From contig NC_134845.1 in assembly GCF_965363235.1 (NCBI RefSeq), positions 30,382,524-30,446,523 on the forward strand: 64,000 bases of DNA. Reading direction: 5' to 3'. The notes under the pieces are model-generated. The model was not told the DNA's origin and did not search any database. It saw only the letters and a program-made list of their open reading frames with translations. Source of the DNA: Mytilus galloprovincialis (lineage: Eukaryota > Mollusca > Bivalvia > Mytilida > Mytilidae). The position numbers were made by a program, and so were the translations under genes. Positions 38,930 through 52,200 of the stretch are shown one piece after another (positions within the stretch are counted from its first letter, which is position 1; each line of letters starts with the position of its first letter).

Positions 38930-39477
38930 TAGCTATTATAACAAGTGAAACTGTGAGCTACTGCTCACTGATGATACCCCCGCCCAAATATTTCGGTCAA
39001 TAGGAAGTTATTGAGTGATGAATCTGAAAATGCACTACACAGTATAGCTGACTTATATGAACCCTGAAACCAAATTTCAAAAATCTTTGTATTGTAGTTT
39101 CTGAGAAAAATTTCAACTTGGCTATCATGTGTAAAATGATACAAGTGTTTGGTAAACAGGAAGTTGTTGAGTATTGAATCTGAAAACACATCACAGGGTA
39201 TAGCTGACTATTTTAAAACCTGAAACCAAATTTCTAAAATCTTTGTATTGTAGTTTCTGAGAAAAATGTGATGAAAATTTTCAACTTGGCTATTATGTGT
39301 AAAATGATACAAGTGTTCGGTAAACAGGAAGTGGTTGAGAATTGAATCTGAAAACATATCACAGGGTATAGCTGACTTATATAAAACCTGAAACCAAATA
39401 TCAGAAATCCTTGTATTGTAGTTTCTGAGAAAAATGTGATGAAAATTTTCAACTTGGCTATTATGTGTAAAATGATA
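38930..39477. mobile_element. Core-array element (6689 family), left part, split by a transposon
   Basis: 'caagtgaaactgtgagctac' and 'gatacccccgcccaaat' open it, then ~165-bp units with 'gtaaacaggaag'. It is interrupted at 39477 and resumes at 42463 ('atacaagtgttcggtaaaca') to about 42855, where a GGAC/GATG tract ends it. Confidence 0.85.
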
Positions 39478-42462
39478 TAGTGCGGTGACTGAAGGCAGAT
39501 TTTTTGGAATTTAATCTCCCCACCGAACACACACCTACATAATATATCATTGGAAAGAGGAAATCGTGTACTATAATAATATGCCTGTCGTCAGGACTTG
39601 ATGTGGTCACATTTTTTTAAAATTGAGGTCAAAGGTCATATGTAAAAATCTGTGAAAGTTTGGGAGGGTTTCAATTTTGACATTTTTTTCTATTTATAAA
39701 CTCTACCTATATATAAATGATACTGTTTTGGCTTTAGTAATGTTTGTTTTTATACATAAACCTTAATCATTGAGATTTTTTTTTATCAAAAAAAATCCTA
39801 AAACGACGTTTTATAAACAAAACTTCAAAAATCAAGTTTTCAACCTATTAAATGTTTAAAGCACCTTAACCTTATGAAAAATATCAATTTCAGGTAAAAA
39901 TCAAGTGTCATGCAGGACAATACTTTAAAATTATTTTTTAAACTATCATAGTGGGTGAGTCATCAAAACAAAGCCATAGAACACTACAGTCAAATATGAC
40001 CTCAAATTGAATTTGCGGATACTTCCGTTTTTTTATAGACTACTCGTTGCTTTTGGTTTTTTTTCACAATTATTACTGCTACCATAGTATTATCTTTTGT
40101 TGTGTATTTAACTCTGGTTAATATCTATTACATTATAGGTTTTGTAACTATATCTCCCCTTTTATCCCTTGCAACGTACCCCAAACTTCAAAAGTATTCC
40201 ATATAAAAAAAAAGAAGATGTGATATGATTGCAAATGAGACAACTCTCCAAATGAGACCAAATGAGACATAAAACAATTATAGGTCCCGTACGGGCTTCC
40301 ACAATGAGTAAAATTCATACTGCATAGTCTTCGATTCCCGAAATAAATAATGTAAAACAAACAAAAACTCTAACGACCTGATTAATGTACAAAATAAATA
40401 AGAAAGAAACAAATATAGAATATAGAAACACTGCATTACCGTCTCGTGACTTGAAACAGACACATACAGATATTGGCGGGGTTTAACTTTTTTAAGGGCA
40501 CATCAACACTCCCCTAACCTCGGACTGGAACCGTGTGTACCAGTGCAACAAGCTTTATACCAAACCAACCGTTATCTCCATCATCTTCATTTTCACCAAC
40601 CGTCACAAGACATGTTTTAATATTTCTACACATTTCACTCATGGCCACAGGTCTGCACATGAAAGGTTCTGCTCAAAGCAAACACTTTATTTTGAGTTTT
40701 TCTTTACAAGTACAGACAAGGTATTGTAGGAAGTCCGAACATATTTGTTCCTAAAAAAATACCAGCTTCAAACCATCCCTATCAATTCATCCAAGATTTT
40801 AAAAGAGATCTAAAAGGGGGTTTAGGAAGGTGTGATGACATCCATATGCTTGTCTGCAAAGATGCTGGGGAAACATTATACGAGACGTACGCACTATCTT
40901 GAATTCGCTCAATTTCATGGTTGGCAACACATTAGATAGCGTCGCACTTTACTTTAAGAAGCATAAAATCCATTGGCATTCAATGTTTCAACAAGATGTT
41001 TTGAACCAAACTCATGGTACATTTGTAAAGCCAAACCTAAATGAAAAGAAGTAAAACAAAAACGATTGCCTCAACAATTGCCTAAGCATTTCCACAATTT
41101 CTCTGGTGCCATTTCCTGAGAATAGTCTTGGCTGTATGCATTTTCATTGAGTAACCATAGAATGAATTTCAATAAATACGAAGGCATTGGCTGAATTAAG
41201 AACGAAGAGACAATTCATCCGAAATTGGGTAGTCCTCTTTAGAGTTTCGATGTCTTTTCTAAGTAAACTTACAGCGGAATGAAATATCTGTCCGTTATTT
41301 GTGTCTATTACAGTTGACATTGAGATTTTAAGGTCAGTTTTCAATTGACTAGAAGCTTATATGGCATCTTAAATAGTTATTTTGCTATTAAATATTATGT
41401 TACATTTGCCTTGAACTTGTTGAAGTTGTTTGACAACTGAATTCCTATAGAAATAAATTAGTTTAGACATTTTACATGTAGAATATTTTAAATTAGAATC
41501 AGCCGGAAGAAATGATCTATATTTATCGAGTAACGGTGTCATGATGAATGACCAATGAGGAATCGTTGTCAATAGCCAAAATAAAATTACTAAAAGCAGT
41601 ATCGTGTTTTGAGATATCTGCTTCCACGGTTTTGGCAAGTTGCAAAGGACTTGACATATCACGGAGTATTTACTGAAACTATCCGTCAATCATTTTGATT
41701 TTACAATAAGACTTTTCTGACAAAGTATATTTGATGTTTTATAACAAAAAAACATAGAATATCAACATATACAAACAAAGTATGTGGCATATATCAGTGC
41801 ACTGTAATTGAAAATATGTGTATATAATAGCGAAAAAGGTAGTAATTTCATATATCATTTGAGAGCAAATTATTGACTAATACACAAAATGTGACGGAAG
41901 GCAAGTGATTGAGTTCCGTGTTGAAATTGAAGGTATTTACTCCATTCTTTTTCCATTGATTTCTTAAGTTTTTTTTCATATTTTGTTTCCGAAATTTTTA
42001 TCACTAATTAGTTTTATTAAATATTATATGCTTAAAATATTATGGGATAATTTGTATAACTACTATGAAGAGGAAACTAAAGTTTGAGTCTGAATTTGCA
42101 ATTAAAATTACCTCAATTTCAAATAGTCTAAACTTCGCAAATTTTATAGATTAGAAGAAAATAAAATACTGAATGGAATATTTTGACATATAAAAATAGC
42201 TTCAGGAAAAACTATTTCAATTAAATATAAGCAAACATACATATTTTTTTCATTTTGAAAAAGGGGGGTTGAAACTCTCCAATATACTACCAGTCATTAA
42301 AACGACTTTTTAGAAAAAAGTGACCGTACGAAATTCTGACGACAGGGCAAAAACTAAAGAAGACATATTTGTCTTTAAGTTAAGACCCTTTTTAGCCGTG
42401 TGTTATTTGGGGAGATTAAACTCGCGATCTAGACGACTTTTTACACTTCTGTCACCGCACTA
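39478..42462. mobile_element. ~3-kb TIR DNA transposon inserted in a core-array element
   Basis: Both ends read TAGTGCGGTGAC (right end on the opposite strand), followed by 'gaag' and then a second shared block TTTAATCTCCCC, giving imperfect ~50-bp TIRs. The target sequence ATA is duplicated (39475-39477 and 42463-42465); the uninterrupted array reads 'aatgatacaagtg', which confirms the borders. The interior has only short frames (e.g. 40533-40754 plus, 41144-41344 and 41369-41689 minus) that I cannot assign. Superfamily unresolved; transposase decayed or absent. Confidence 0.85.
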
Positions 42463-42855
42463 ATACAAGTGTTCGGTAAACAGGAAGTGGTTGAGAATTG
42501 AATCTGAAAACATATCACAGGGTATAGCTGACTTATATAAAACCTGAAACCAAATATCAGAAATCCTTGTATTGTAGTTCCTAAGAAAAATGTGACAAAA
42601 TTTTTAACTTGGCTATCATGTGTAAAATGATACAAGTGTTTGGGAAACAGGAAGTTGTTGAGGGATGAATCTGAAAACACGGTATAGCGGACTTACAAAC
42701 CCTGAAACCAAATTTCAGAAATCCTTGTATTGTTTTTCCTTAGAATAAACAATGAAAAATATTCATGGGACGGACAGACAGATGGATAGATGGATGGATG
42801 GACTGACGACTGACAGGTAAAATAGTATTCCCTCACTTTTTTAAAATGGGGTATA
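42463..42855. mobile_element. Core-array element (6689 family), right part
   Basis: Continues the element of 38930-39477 with two further units and ends in a GGAC/GATG microsatellite (42770-42815) and 'cctcacttttttaaaatggg', equivalent to 7590-7735. Confidence 0.8.
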
Positions 42856-43077
42856 ATTATTTCATTGCATTAATCTTTAGTCATCTGCTGGTTATGCAAC
42901 AAAACATCAAACTTGCTGATCATTGAGTGTACTGATGGATATTTGTCTTGGATACACACTAGTTTTATTAGGTTCTTTGAACCTGTTGTTGTTTTCTTTT
43001 GTTATCTTTTTATCGATGTGACACATCAAGCCTTTTTAACTGATTTTTAGTTTATTTGTTCTATGTGCTGGCACACC

Positions 43078-43385
43078 ACTGTCCCAGGTTAAGGGGAAGA
43101 TAAATCAAGTGATTTTAAAACTGCCAACTTCTATATGTTGTTTGTTGCTGTATATCATATTTGTCTTCTGTTTGTTGTTTTGTACATGAATTGTTTTGTT
43201 GTGTGAATTTTTTTTAATTGGTTATGTCAAGACCTTTTATAGCTTGCTATTCGGTATTGATTTTGATCATTGTTAAAGGCTATACATCTGCAAGGTCACC
43301 GACAGTTGATCAATTTTACATTAATTGGTCTCTGGTGGAAAGTTATTTCATTGGCAATCATACCACATCTTTTTATTTTTATTCC
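43078..43385 (-). repeat. Dispersed mussel repeat, copy B
   Basis: 'cactgtcccaggttaagggg' to 'ggcaatcataccacatcttt' is a diverged copy of 1075-1445 in the same orientation. Confidence 0.75.
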
Positions 43386-44759
43386 AGTGTGACAACATAA
43401 ATTAACAACAATATTTCTCATCAAATTTATTTGGTATAAAAATAAACAAAATTGTAAACAGTAAAAATATGTAAACATAAATTTGGTTAAAACTTAAAAT
43501 ATGGCTGTTCCCATTATTAATTCATGGTCACTGGTAGATTTGTATAATTTAATTAACATTGAACTTAATGGTTTATTTTTACACAATCTCACTTTCTTCA
43601 CTCATCTCTCAACATTACCACACTATCTGAATTTCATGCAATGAGCGATTTCAAAATGGCACCTTTTCATTAGATAAAAAAAACTATTGTGAATAATTGC
43701 TTTTCATACATGTATTAGATGGATTCAATGTGGTTCTAGACGAGATCTTTTACAAACAAATGTGATGTTACATTATATAAAGATGATATCTTGAATTTAA
43801 AAAAAGAAGTTAACATAATGGAAAATAGTATTAATTTATTCCCTCTAGTATGAGATATCAATAATGCAGAGATGTAACATAAAACTTTAAAAGCTGTAGA
43901 CACTATGTTATGTGATATCATCACAGGGCATAGGGTACATGGGGTTATATTCCCTGTCTGTGTTTTATATTCCCTGTCAGGCCAAGGGGATATATGGCAT
44001 ATAACCCATATTCCATGTAAATCCATATGATAATTATTTTATACTGGAGTACCCTGCTCTCTTAGCATTAATTACCATAGTAATCTTGGTTTTTGTTCAC
44101 ATTTTTGTTCACATCTGGGTATGAGACCCAACCCCCTGTCAGGGTAACCAGTCAAATTGCATAAATAAAGGGGATATTTCCCTACAGTATTATAATATTT
44201 CATATTGTGTTATGCAAAGTGAGAAATTAAGATATCCAATAAACAATGGCATATATTCACACATGAATATCATTCTAACAAATGTTATACATGTTAATTC
44301 TAATGAGAACTGATATTCTTAAATGACAAAATATGTATAAGTGATATTTATAAAATATTAAAAAAAAAAAATAGCAAATTGAGATTCAGCTAATATATAA
44401 TGACATAGTAAATTCAGATCTAGTAAATATAATGCATTACACTGACATTCAGTTAATTTTATGCAGTAAAATTGAGATCAAGCAAATATAACATAACTTA
44501 ATTGAGATTCAACAAATATATTAAATGATATAATTCATTGACATTTTGCAAAAACAACAATGATTAAATTGAGATTAAAAAAAAACATAATATTCAAAAC
44601 AGATTTACTGAATAATAAGTGTTAAATGGAAAATAAAAAAATATGTAAAACAAATCAGATTCGAAATTGATGAAAATAGAAATGTTATTCTTTGTAAATA
44701 GTTTGTTCCAAACAAAGATGATTTACAAATACATGTCTTCACGACTATACTTCACACAA
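43386..44759. other. AT-rich intergenic DNA, nothing recognised
   Basis: Contains short 'ttgagattcaacaaatata'-type degenerate repeats (44380-44600) and a 'tatattccctgtc' duplication (about 43948-43979). No supported gene. Confidence 0.5.
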
Positions 44760-45130
44760 ATTATTGTCCAGAAACTACAAAAATGTTTGTTTTTTGCCCT
44801 TAATTCCATAACCCCCAAAATGATTCTGACCTTCTTCTTGTGGTATTAAATATTGCAGTAAAATTTCAGACCAATTGAAATACTTTATAAACTACACAAG
44901 TTATTATCATGAAACTTGAAAAATGCTTGTTTTGGGCCCATTTAGGGCCCCTTATTACTAAACGTTTGTGACCATCATTCCCTAATATAATCTCAACTTT
45001 CCTTTTGTGGTATTGAACCTTTTTATTAAATTTTATAAAGAACCATTCACTTTAACTTAAGTTATTGACCAAAAACCAAATGTGTCTTTGGACAACACAG
45101 ACAGCGACATCATAGCATTATTTGAAACCA
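44760..45130 (+). repeat. Fragment of the ~157-bp-unit repeat family
   Basis: 'gggcccatttagggcccctt' and 'aactttccttttgtggtatt' match units at 4260-4980; the right end 'gacatcatagcattatttga' is a decayed form of the family end. Confidence 0.65.
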
Positions 45131-46091
45131 AACAAAATTATGCGGTCATTTGTATACAAAGATTTCAGTCACCATGAATTTCATATTAAGCCAAAGATTT
45201 ATCAAGTATCAATTTATGTTTGTGAAAATGTAAAACTTAATCAAATTCTGTGTCAAAACTGGGGAAAGAGAAGAACCACCTATGAAAATTCTAGGAATGT
45301 AAACATCTAGTTATTTTCATTATTTTCTGAAATTACTGTTCTATGTAAACTTGTCTAACCACATTTTGACACAAATAGTCGTTACATCCACTAATTGGAA
45401 AATTTGGCATTGCACAAATAATGATACTTACACAGTAGTGACAGTCACATATTTATATCATATATGTTCAAACCATATCTATATTCTGCATAATATATAC
45501 ATCAATATCAATTTCATAAAAACAAATACAAAATAAAAAAATATGAAATATGTATATAGCACTTAGTGATGTAAACTTAGTGTAAACTAAACAACTTTCA
45601 ATCACTTATAATTTGATACATTATTTACAAACTCTCATTACAATTCAATTGAGGCACATGCAAGATGAAAAAATAATTACAGATACAAAACACAAAGAAA
45701 AAACTTTTCAATGGGTTCAGAAAGATGCATTTTTTCTAAAGGACCGTCAAGCATTGCTTGTGATAACATGTTGTTTGTTAACTTGGCATAATTGTCATTT
45801 TACCCCAATTCAATAAGATCATGGAACATAAATAGTCTTTCATGCAGCAATTATTATAAACAATATAGCAAATTGCAAATCATTGCTGCGATGTCTGAAA
45901 TTGTGAGTAGCAACCCTTATAGATACAGTAAACATATCAAACAATCTTTCACAAAACTTAAATTTCTAATAAGTAATTTCATTTCGTTTCTATTTAAAAC
46001 AGAGGAAACTTTATTCATCTCTCAATTTGTTAATACTTGCAATTCTCTCTCTCTGTAGACATGCAACATTGTTTATATCTTAATAATAATA
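45131..46091. other. Intergenic DNA 3' of PPAT, nothing recognised
   Basis: AT-rich; only short frames without similarity that I can name. Confidence 0.4.
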
Positions 46092-46097
46092 TTTATT
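46092..46097 (-). terminator. Candidate PPAT poly(A) signal
   Basis: TTTATT on the plus strand reads AATAAA on the minus strand, 151 nt beyond the PPAT stop. Confidence 0.5.
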
Positions 46098-46247
46098 TAT
46101 CTTTTGAGATTGGAAAATTTTAGAACTATCTTTTTCTTACATATATTTTCCTAGAGACTTTCCCCCAAAATAACATATTGACACGAACCCTAATAATGTA
46201 AGCATAACCATCAACATAATTTAATTACAATGCTAGTTGAATTACAT

Positions 46248-49200
46248 CTACCAGTCATCACACTTGACAGGGTATTCCCCTGTTAAACATGCTACACAAT
46301 GCCCCACTGAACCATTAGGATTCTTTATCCCTTCTCTTACTGCTTTCTTCAATCCATCCACTGATAAATACTGTAAACTGTCAGCACCTGTAATCAAGAA
46401 TATATCTATAGCATAATGATATAAGTTCAAGGAAAATCAAATGTGTACCTAAAAGGAGATAATTCACGAAAAATGTGATAAAATGATGTGTAATAAAGAT
46501 CTGACTTGGTATTGTGCCTGTTTGCAACTTAACCAAGCACATTATAAGTTATATGGTTCGCTACTGACCCCCTACAGATCAATAGAGGATTTTATTCACC
46601 CTCTATGGTGGGTACACAACATTAATAGATGACGTCACCATTAACAGTAGACGTGACGTCATGACCCCCCCTATGAAATTTACTAGCCCTCTACGGATCC
46701 ATATTCAATAATGGTCTGTTACAATTTAGTTTAACTTTTCCCTTCTAAGTGTTCCAATTTTTCATAATATAATACATTAGACTGAGATGTCAGATGCTGT
46801 TCATACCAACCAAATTTCTTTCAATAGAATAGTAAAGTGTACTTTGGTTGTATTGTGAAGATTAAACAATGGTCTTTTTATTATATATCACAATTGTTTA
46901 AAAAAGGAACTTAAGGTGGTACCTAACACTACAGGGAGATAACTCTATAAAATCTGCTAAAGGTTTTAATTACGTTGTGTTGTTAAGGGAATAATCTCAA
47001 TGATCAAAATTAGTGTTTGTCAAACTGCTATATAACCAGTGTAATTTCTCTGATAAAACGATTGGTTCAAATATTTTGAAATTTTTATATTTTTGTCAAA
47101 GGGTCAAAGGAAATACTTTGTCAAAATTGTATGAAAATTAAACGAGCCAAATTAATTTTATGGAATGTGTTGGGTACAACCTTAAGTAAAAATGCATATT
47201 TCAAATGAAGACTTTAATTTGAGAAACTTCAAGTTTTACCTACCAAAATGTGATGGCATATCTTCCAGAGGAACTACATTAGCTACAAGTTCTTGAAATG
47301 TTGGGATATTAATGCCCATGTAACATGGATACTTGATTGGTGGTGATGCAATTCTTATATGAATCTGAAAAAAATTGAATCATTACATAAAAATATTTTT
47401 ATTTCTGTGTATGAAATTGAAAAACAAACTGAATAACCTGTATTTCTCTTCCCATAGCCATTATTTGTTTAAACACATAAGTTCAGTGAATCTATAGTAC
47501 TCATTTTACCAAATAGTACCAAGTATCAAAAGAGGATATAAAAAGAATAGGAGATTTTTATAAAAAAAAAAAATTCCCATGTTCAGGGTCATCACTTGAT
47601 CAGTATGTCAAAATTTAGCAATTTCAAGATATACTGTAAAAGCAGAAATTTTCATGGAGGATTTATTTCGTTTATTTCGTGAAAAGAAGATGTCCACGAA
47701 ATTAAAACATCCACGAAAATTTAACCTACATATAATATCACTTCCATTTTACTGGAAACCACAAAATAAAATCCCAATGAAATCTTATATAGAGACAAAA
47801 CCATGAAATTTTAACCCCACGAAAATTAACATTTATTCAGTAATCTCAATCTACACACAAAAATTTTATACATATTAGATTCCCTAATTCACCTCTGCAG
47901 CTCCTTCAGCTCGAAGTAGTTTGACAATTGGTACCATGGTGACACCTCTAACAATGGAATCATCTATAAGTACAACTCTTTTTCCACGGAAATTTTCTGT
48001 CAGTACACCAAACTTTTTGGCCACACCCAGCTTCCTCTGTCTCATATTGGGCTGTATGAAGGTTCTTCCTATGTATCTGTTTTTGCAGAAAACTTCACCA
48101 TATGGAATTCCAAGCTGAAGTTAAATATAAGAAAATAGAACAAAATTAGGTGATCTAAATATTACTGGTAAATGTATAATTTTACATTAATCTTAATTTC
48201 TACCGGATTTTACAGCATTTTCTAGTACCGGTAAACTTATTTATCAATATAAGGATGATTGTATGATTGAATATAAATATAAGGAGATGTGGTATAATTG
48301 GCAAAGGGACAAACATCCATCTGAGACTCTAGAAGAAGGATGAAAACAATATAAGGTCACTGTACATAGTCTTCAACAATGACCAAAAGCCACATTGTAG
48401 TGTAACATATAAGAGGACCCAGCATGACAAAAAAGTAAATCAATACAGAGGAGAAAACCATTGCCTTGCCACTTTTCCCAGAAAGGTGTAATTTGTAAGA
48501 CACCATCTTGTTGTTCAGAGTATATGAGCAAATAAAACAAGATTTTTTTTGTAAGGGATTTAATTTGATCTATCCAATCTGTTTTTATTCAGAAGTTTTT
48601 TCAATTTAAAATTTTTTTCAATTTTCTTGCATATTGTTTTTCATCTTATAATTGTATTTTTTTATCTTGTAATTTTTTAAAACCTTTTCTGCATAAGCCA
48701 GTGCAGCAGGCGTAGCTGATTCTGGTACTGTACTGACAATATCAACATTGACTGGAGCCTCTTCTGCCAGCTGTCTACCACATCTCTGTCTTACAGTATA
48801 TACCATCTGACCTGTAAAAATTATGTAAACGCTAATTACATTAAAGTTATAACCATACATAACTTTTATTCAATTCAATAAACAGAACACACTCTCATAA
48901 ACAGGGAAAATAAAATCAAATAGTTAATTAATAAACTTGTCTATAATATTTTAGAAATTGTGATAGCTAAGTAATATACATATTTTTTCTTCTTTTCAGG
49001 TTTGAAGATCAGTTTGATGTCCATAATTAAATGTTTTCTTAATATTTCCTAATGCTTGAATCTCTGAAACATGCTCACAGACCTATTCATATTTCCCGAT
49101 ATTTCTTATTTTATTTTATATTAAGCATTGAGGGGTAGGAGGTGGCATCATTCCAAATTCTCAAAAAATTAAACACTAAATTAAGAATTCTCCTAAAAAA

Positions 49201-52200
49201 TAATTAGCATTCTTTCCTAACACATGTACCCAAAAAATCAATGATCTATTCATGAGTCCTGATAATTGTTAATACTGAATTCCAGTAAATATCAAACCTA
49301 ATTTAATCGTCTATTTTGTAAAATATTTCATATCTGTATAGTGTTATTTTAGACTTCAGCAGCAAGCATTCTAAATATAAGTTTTTACAAATAGTAATAA
49401 AACAAACCTTCAAATGTGCTGTCAGTTCTAGCAAAGTAAACATATTCAAATATACAGAATGCAGGTGGTGCCTTGTTAGGTCTGGGAGCTATATACACTG
49501 ACTTAACACCATCTTTACTTAATTCTATCACTTCTCCTAAAATACAAAATATAAACATAGAGGATATGATTTGATTGCCAACGAGAAAGTTTCCACCAAA
49601 GACCAAATGATGTAAAAGTTCATCAAGATAGAATATATTCTAGTTTTAACTAAAAAGATGGCTGTGAGCAGCTACCTACTTATGATACCCCAGCTCAAGG
49701 TAGAAGCTTTGAACAAACAGAAAGCAGAATATCCAATAAAATGAGAAAACATCATACAGAAACATGCATATTTAACAAGATGAAATGTGTTGCCAATCAT
49801 AAAGCTATAATTTTTAGCTAATGAAAAAATGCAAAAGAAAAGTGTGATAACAGACAGAAGTAAACAATTAGACTCAACACCATCCCCTTTTCTAGTATAA
49901 TTACAAAAAAATTGTAGTTTTTTTAAGGAACTCTGTGTCTTTTTTGTGATTGTCATTGTCAGTATAAAAGTGAAATGTAATGTTGACTGCCAAAACTTGA
50001 TCCATGAATCAGTAAAATAGGGAAAACAATTCAAAATATATTTTCAAAATCTTGCCTTAAATTTTACGCTTTGCTCAATCTACAAAAATCTTCATATTAT
50101 GACTTGTAGTTGATATTAAACAGTATAAATATGCAGAAAACCCCAATAATTAGTTCTTACCAGGTAAAACTTCTCTGTAATATCTAGCCCCCATACTGTT
50201 GAAATTACATGATTCTGATGAAACCACCCATCCATCAACATCATCATCTGATATTACTTTCTTCCCAGAGAATGCTGCTGCAGGATACAGTTTACCTATA
50301 CACAGTGGACGGTTTCCAAATGGATCTCTCAGAGCATAGATCTTATCATGATGCATGATTACTAAAGAGTATGATGTCAAAGTTTCTGCCATGATTCTTT
50401 TTATTCTGTAAATATACATATTTTTTTCAAATATATTCATAATAATTAACGGTAATAGACAAAATTTTCATAAGGAAAAGTATTACATATTTAGAACTTG
50501 GGTAAAAGCAGACTGAAAAAAAATTAATGGGCTCATGCAAAAATAATTTGATGTTTTTTTCAATGTTTTGATTACTAGGACTTGTTTTGTGAAAAACTGC
50601 AATTAGTCGAAAAAACAGGCTCACTTTTATCAGATAACCATCACCGCTAGTGTTTGAGCTTGAGAAGTCTAGGGATCAGCACCATAAGTATATAATATAT
50701 AAAGATTTTATAAAACTTTCGACACTAAAACCTGTTAAACAATGTTTAATTTTCAATTAGTCAATTTTGGAAATATAGGGGCAGATAACTCAATATTTTA
50801 ATTGACAAAATAATGGTTTTGGGTAAACTCCAATGTAAACACAGCTATGCATGTTTTGCTTACTTTGAGATCATATTGCCGCAATGTGAATATTAAAATG
50901 ACAAACAGGAGCCTGTATAAAATAACCTGTTATCACAGAGATATGTCTTGCTTTTTTGTAATTTCGATAATGCAAATGTTGAAATTATAATAGCAACACT
51001 ATATTATGTAAGTTTTGTAAAATGTCATAGTCAATGAACCATGACTGAAGGTACATGACTAAACAATCTCCTTAGAAATGAGATGTGCAATGCTTATACA
51101 ACTGCATACCAAATTCCATTGACTTATCACAAGTAGTTCCCTTTAAACAAACATAAACACAAACTAATACATGTAAACTAAGCAAAATTTCTAAGTCAGT
51201 AAACCATAACTGATGGTCAGGGTAAAATAATCTCCATGGAAATGAGATGTGCCGATGCTAATACAACTGTATACCAAAAATCATTGACCTATCACTAGTG
51301 GTTCCCCATAAACCAATATTACCACAAATTTATCATGAAAACTTAAGCAAGTTTCAAAGTCAATTGACCATGACTGAGGGGGTGGGGCCAAATAATTTCC
51401 ATGGAAATGAGATATGCCAATGATTATACAAATGCATACCAAATATAATTTACTTATCACTAGTGGTTCCCAATAAACTGACCAAATCACAAACTTATAA
51501 ATGAAAACTAAGCAAAAGTTTTAAAGTCAATAGACCATGACTGCGGGAGAGGGGCCAAATAAATTCCATTGAAACGAGATATGCCAATGTTTATACAACT
51601 GCATACCAAATATCTTTGACTTACCACTGACTAGTGGTTCACTATAAACTAGACCTAATCACAAACTAATGCATTGTTGACGCCGCCGCCGCCGTTGCCG
51701 GAAACAGCATACCTTTGACTCCGTTAAGCAAAACAAAAAGTTACTTTTTTTGGTTATAATATTAACCAGGTAGTATGCTATTGAAATTCTAGATGAGTCA
51801 GTGAATTGAAAGGCACATACCTGCCTACCCAGTTGACAAGACCTTGTGGTTCTCCACACTCAGGTAAATGTGTTAATAACTGTGTTATAAGCTCACTGTC
51901 TGATCCTGTGGATAAACCAACACCATGCCTTAACAACTGAAAAGTAAATTTATAAATATTTTTATGATCACTAGTTATATCAGTAATTCAATTTTTTTAC
52001 CATTAAATATATGTATAGTACTTCTAGTCAATAAAAGCATATGTATAGTACTTCTAGTCAATAAAAGCATACAAAAACATAAGTTACTCAGTCTAAAGTT
52101 TTCCACATACATGACATAGTGTTTTGTAGACTTTTGATAGTCTTTTCCTACTTTTTTGGCCAAAGTGTTATAAAAATAAGATTGTGAGTTTTTTTTTGAC

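Noticed and set aside
40533-41689. Short frames inside the 3-kb transposon as a host gene
   Set aside because: They lie wholly between the TIRs, are short and do not match any family I can name.
46620-46665. CRE sites as an internal PPAT promoter
   Set aside because: They lie in a small foldback repeat; similar GACGTCA sites occur in other repeats of the window.
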